Shown: positions 62,668-64,000 of the stretch, one piece after another
How the letters are laid out: every line of letters begins with the position of its first letter
Position numbering within the stretch: the stretch's first letter is position 1
The notes under the pieces: generated by a model
Told to the model about the DNA's origin: nothing
Databases searched by the model: none
Seen by the model: only the letters and a program-made list of their open reading frames with translations
Assembly: GCA_052170135.1 (NCBI GenBank)
Contig: JBQNBC010000006.1
Span: forward strand, 36,550-100,549
Length of the DNA: 64,000 nucleotides
Reading direction: 5' to 3'
DNA from: Wolinella sp052170135
GTDB lineage: Bacteria; Campylobacterota; Campylobacteria; Campylobacterales; Helicobacteraceae
Made by a program: the position numbers and the translations under genes

Positions 62668-63441
62668 TTAAACCCTCCACCTAACTAGCAATCTCCTTTT
62701 ATCTTCGACGTTTAAATTTATAAAATCTATACCGAAAAGTTTCGTTAAATTTTCACTCTTTAAAATTTGATCGGTTGCGCCGAATTCATATCCTAAAGGA
62801 CCGTTTAAAAGCAAGGTTTTATCTGCTGCTGCAAGTGCGTGATCGGGGTGATGCGAGGTAAAGATCACGCAGGTTTTTTGTTCGCTATTTAGCTTTTTGA
62901 TTAGGCTTAAAACAGCGTTTTGATGAAAGACGTCGAGATAGGAAGTAGGCTCGTCCATGACGAGAATTTTGGGCCGTAGTACTAGCGAGCGAGCTATTAG
63001 GACTAGCTGCATCATGCCACCGCTTAGCTCGTCTACGTTTAAATTTAAATACTCGCTAACGCCTGCTATCCGTGCGGCTTCCTCGGCCATCGCTTTATCC
63101 TCTGCGCTCGGCCTTGAAAACGTACCGACGTTTGCGTTTACGCCCATTAAAATCAGATCTTTTACCTTAAAGCTCAAAGCGATATTTTCGCTTTGAGGCA
63201 CGTATCCTACGAGTTTAGCGCGTTCTTTGCCGCTAAGAGAGGCATGATCGCGACCATCGATCAAAATTTGACCGCCTTTTACTTTTAAAAGTCCTAAAAT
63301 AATCTTTAGAAACGTAGATTTACCTATGCCGTTTGGGCCCAAAATCGCAAGCGTTTCGCCGCTTTTTAAATCAAGGCTCAAATTTTGCAAAACTTGCTTA
63401 CGCTCGTATGAAAAGCTTAAATTTTCTACACCTAAGACCAT
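62668..63441 (-). CDS. Iron-siderophore/cobalamin-type ABC transporter ATP-binding protein
   Basis: A 257-residue ATPase of the FecE/BtuD family: Walker A GPNGIGKS (35-42), signature LSGGMMQLVLIARS and Walker B ILVMDEPTSYLD. It pairs with the FecCD permease, overlapping it by 10 nt. The gene lacks any GAATC/GATTC pentamer, unlike the rest of the window, and uses TTTAAA-rich Campylobacter-like wording. Probably transferred. Confidence 0.92.
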   Translation of the reverse strand: MVLGVENLSFSYERKQVLQNLSLDLKSGETLAILGPNGIGKSTFLKIILGLLKVKGGQILIDGRDHASLSGKERAKLVGYVPQSENIALSFKVKDLILMGVNANVGTFSRPSAEDKAMAEEAARIAGVSEYLNLNVDELSGGMMQLVLIARSLVLRPKILVMDEPTSYLDVFHQNAVLSLIKKLNSEQKTCVIFTSHHPDHALAAADKTLLLNGPLGYEFGATDQILKSENLTKLFGIDFINLNVEDKRRLLVRWRV

Positions 63442-64000
63442 CTTTTGCCCTTTTTAACAATGATGATACCGATCATAGGAGCGCCTATAAGAGCGGTTAG
63501 GATACTTAGAGGGATTTCAGCCGAGCTCACGCTTCTAGCTGCAACGTCGGTTAGCATCAAAAATATCCCGCCTAAAATTGCCGAAATCGGAATTAGCTGC
63601 GAGTTATCAGAGCCGTAAATCAGCCTCGTAACATGCGGCATTAAAAGCCCGACCCAGCCGATGATACCAGCAATGGCTACGCTTGCAGCCGTTATCAGAG
63701 TAGCAAGTACAATAAAGATAAAGCCCAAAAATTTACTCTCGCCCAAAATGCTTGCATGTTCGCCGCCTAAGGATAAAATATTTAGCTTCCAGCCCATTAG
63801 GCTCAAAAGTACAAGTCCGCTAACGCAAGCAGGGGCAAGCGCTACCACGTCGCTCCAAGATATGGCACTTAGGCTTCCCATCAGCCAATATACGATGCTA
63901 GGCAGCTTTTCTTGCGTGTCGGCAACGTATTTTACGATCGAGATTAGCGCCTCAAAGATAGCGCCCGTGATAATGCCCGCAAGCACCAGCATGAGCTTTG
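63432..64000 (-). CDS. FecCD-family ABC transporter permease, partial (N-terminus beyond window)
   Basis: At least 189 residues of a FecCD/BtuC-type permease for iron-siderophore, haem or vitamin B12 uptake. The frame stays open past 64000, so the ATG at 63992 is internal. Features: LMLVLAGIITGAIFEAL, YWLMGSLSAISW, SVAIAGIIGWVGLLMPHVTRLIYG and the C-terminal EIPLSILTALIGAPMIGIII. The substrate is unknown. Same foreign sequence style as the ATPase. Confidence 0.9.
   Translation of the reverse strand, partial: KLMLVLAGIITGAIFEALISIVKYVADTQEKLPSIVYWLMGSLSAISWSDVVALAPACVSGLVLLSLMGWKLNILSLGGEHASILGESKFLGFIFIVLATLITAASVAIAGIIGWVGLLMPHVTRLIYGSDNSQLIPISAILGGIFLMLTDVAARSVSSAEIPLSILTALIGAPMIGIIIVKKGKRWS

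Noticed and set aside
62447..62680. 77-codon minus-strand frame beside the ABC ATPase
   Set aside because: Its start lies inside the ATPase gene end and the composition is less protein-like than the overlapping zinc-ribbon frame, so I list only the latter as a remnant.
1..64000. CRISPR arrays, tRNA and rRNA genes
   Set aside because: No regularly spaced repeats and no tRNA T-loop/acceptor pattern or rRNA-like stretch was noticed by eye; a tRNA scan would be needed to exclude a missed tRNA.

Overview
This window looks like a chromosomal segment of a member of the Campylobacterota (Epsilonproteobacteria) on the Helicobacter/Wolinella side. The AT-rich sequence carries Helicobacter-type gene neighbourhoods: ftsI-fliE-flgC-flgB, porGDAB, hydABCDE, clpS-clpA near bioD, panD-ybaB-PDZ and ispA-surE-tcdA. 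Coding sequence is visibly dense in GAATC/GATTC pentamers. The species is not determined. I saw no rRNA, tRNA or CRISPR array.

Layout. 0.2-5.2 kb: ferredoxin, metK, rplM-rpsI, a MATE exporter and a HAD phosphatase. 5.2-8.4 kb: pyruvate:ferredoxin oxidoreductase porGDAB. 8.5-10.7 kb: an orphan sensor kinase directly upstream of luxS, then a gene graveyard (10.7-11.47 kb). 11.5-15.6 kb: pgeF, bioD and clpS-clpA. 15.7-18.1 kb: fliL, an MlaE-type permease and sapC. 18.3-22.6 kb: sapDEF, which with sapC resembles the Campylobacter fetus S-layer type I secretion set. 22.7-26.3 kb: an EF-hand-like protein with a FliA-type promoter, a NUDIX hydrolase, a Csd3-like M23 peptidase and a small membrane protein. 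26.5-29.6 kb: ftsI and the flagellar rod operon behind a sigma-54 promoter.

30-48.3 kb is a nitrous oxide respiration island. A minus-strand operon nosZ-B-D-G-C1-C2-H-F-L-Y-L-L encodes a clade II cytochrome-containing N2O reductase, its electron-transfer and copper-centre maturation proteins, and three NosL-type proteins. Upstream are a Crp/Fnr-family regulator and a NapL-like beta-propeller. Diverging from these is a plus-strand operon: TonB-dependent receptor, substrate-binding protein, small membrane protein, ABC permease, ABC ATPase and NnrS. FNR-type boxes (TTGAT-N4-ATCAA or one mismatch) lie in front of nosZ, the regulator and the receptor operon. This suggests one regulon in which the receptor/ABC/NnrS operon may supply a metal or cofactor for N2O respiration.

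48.4-51 kb: flgL behind a second sigma-54 promoter. 51.2-57.1 kb: the membrane-bound [NiFe] uptake hydrogenase operon hydABCDE, which can feed electrons to respiratory reductases. 57.1-61.2 kb: housekeeping genes panD, ybaB, a PDZ protein, ispA, surE and tcdA.

61.2-62.45 kb is a decayed accessory junction: a frameshifted hsdR remnant, small membrane ORFs, a ribbon-helix-helix gene and direct repeats. From about 62.45 kb an iron-type ABC transporter (ATPase plus truncated FecCD permease) differs in sequence style, with no GAATC/GATTC in 1.55 kb, and was probably acquired from a Campylobacter-like donor.
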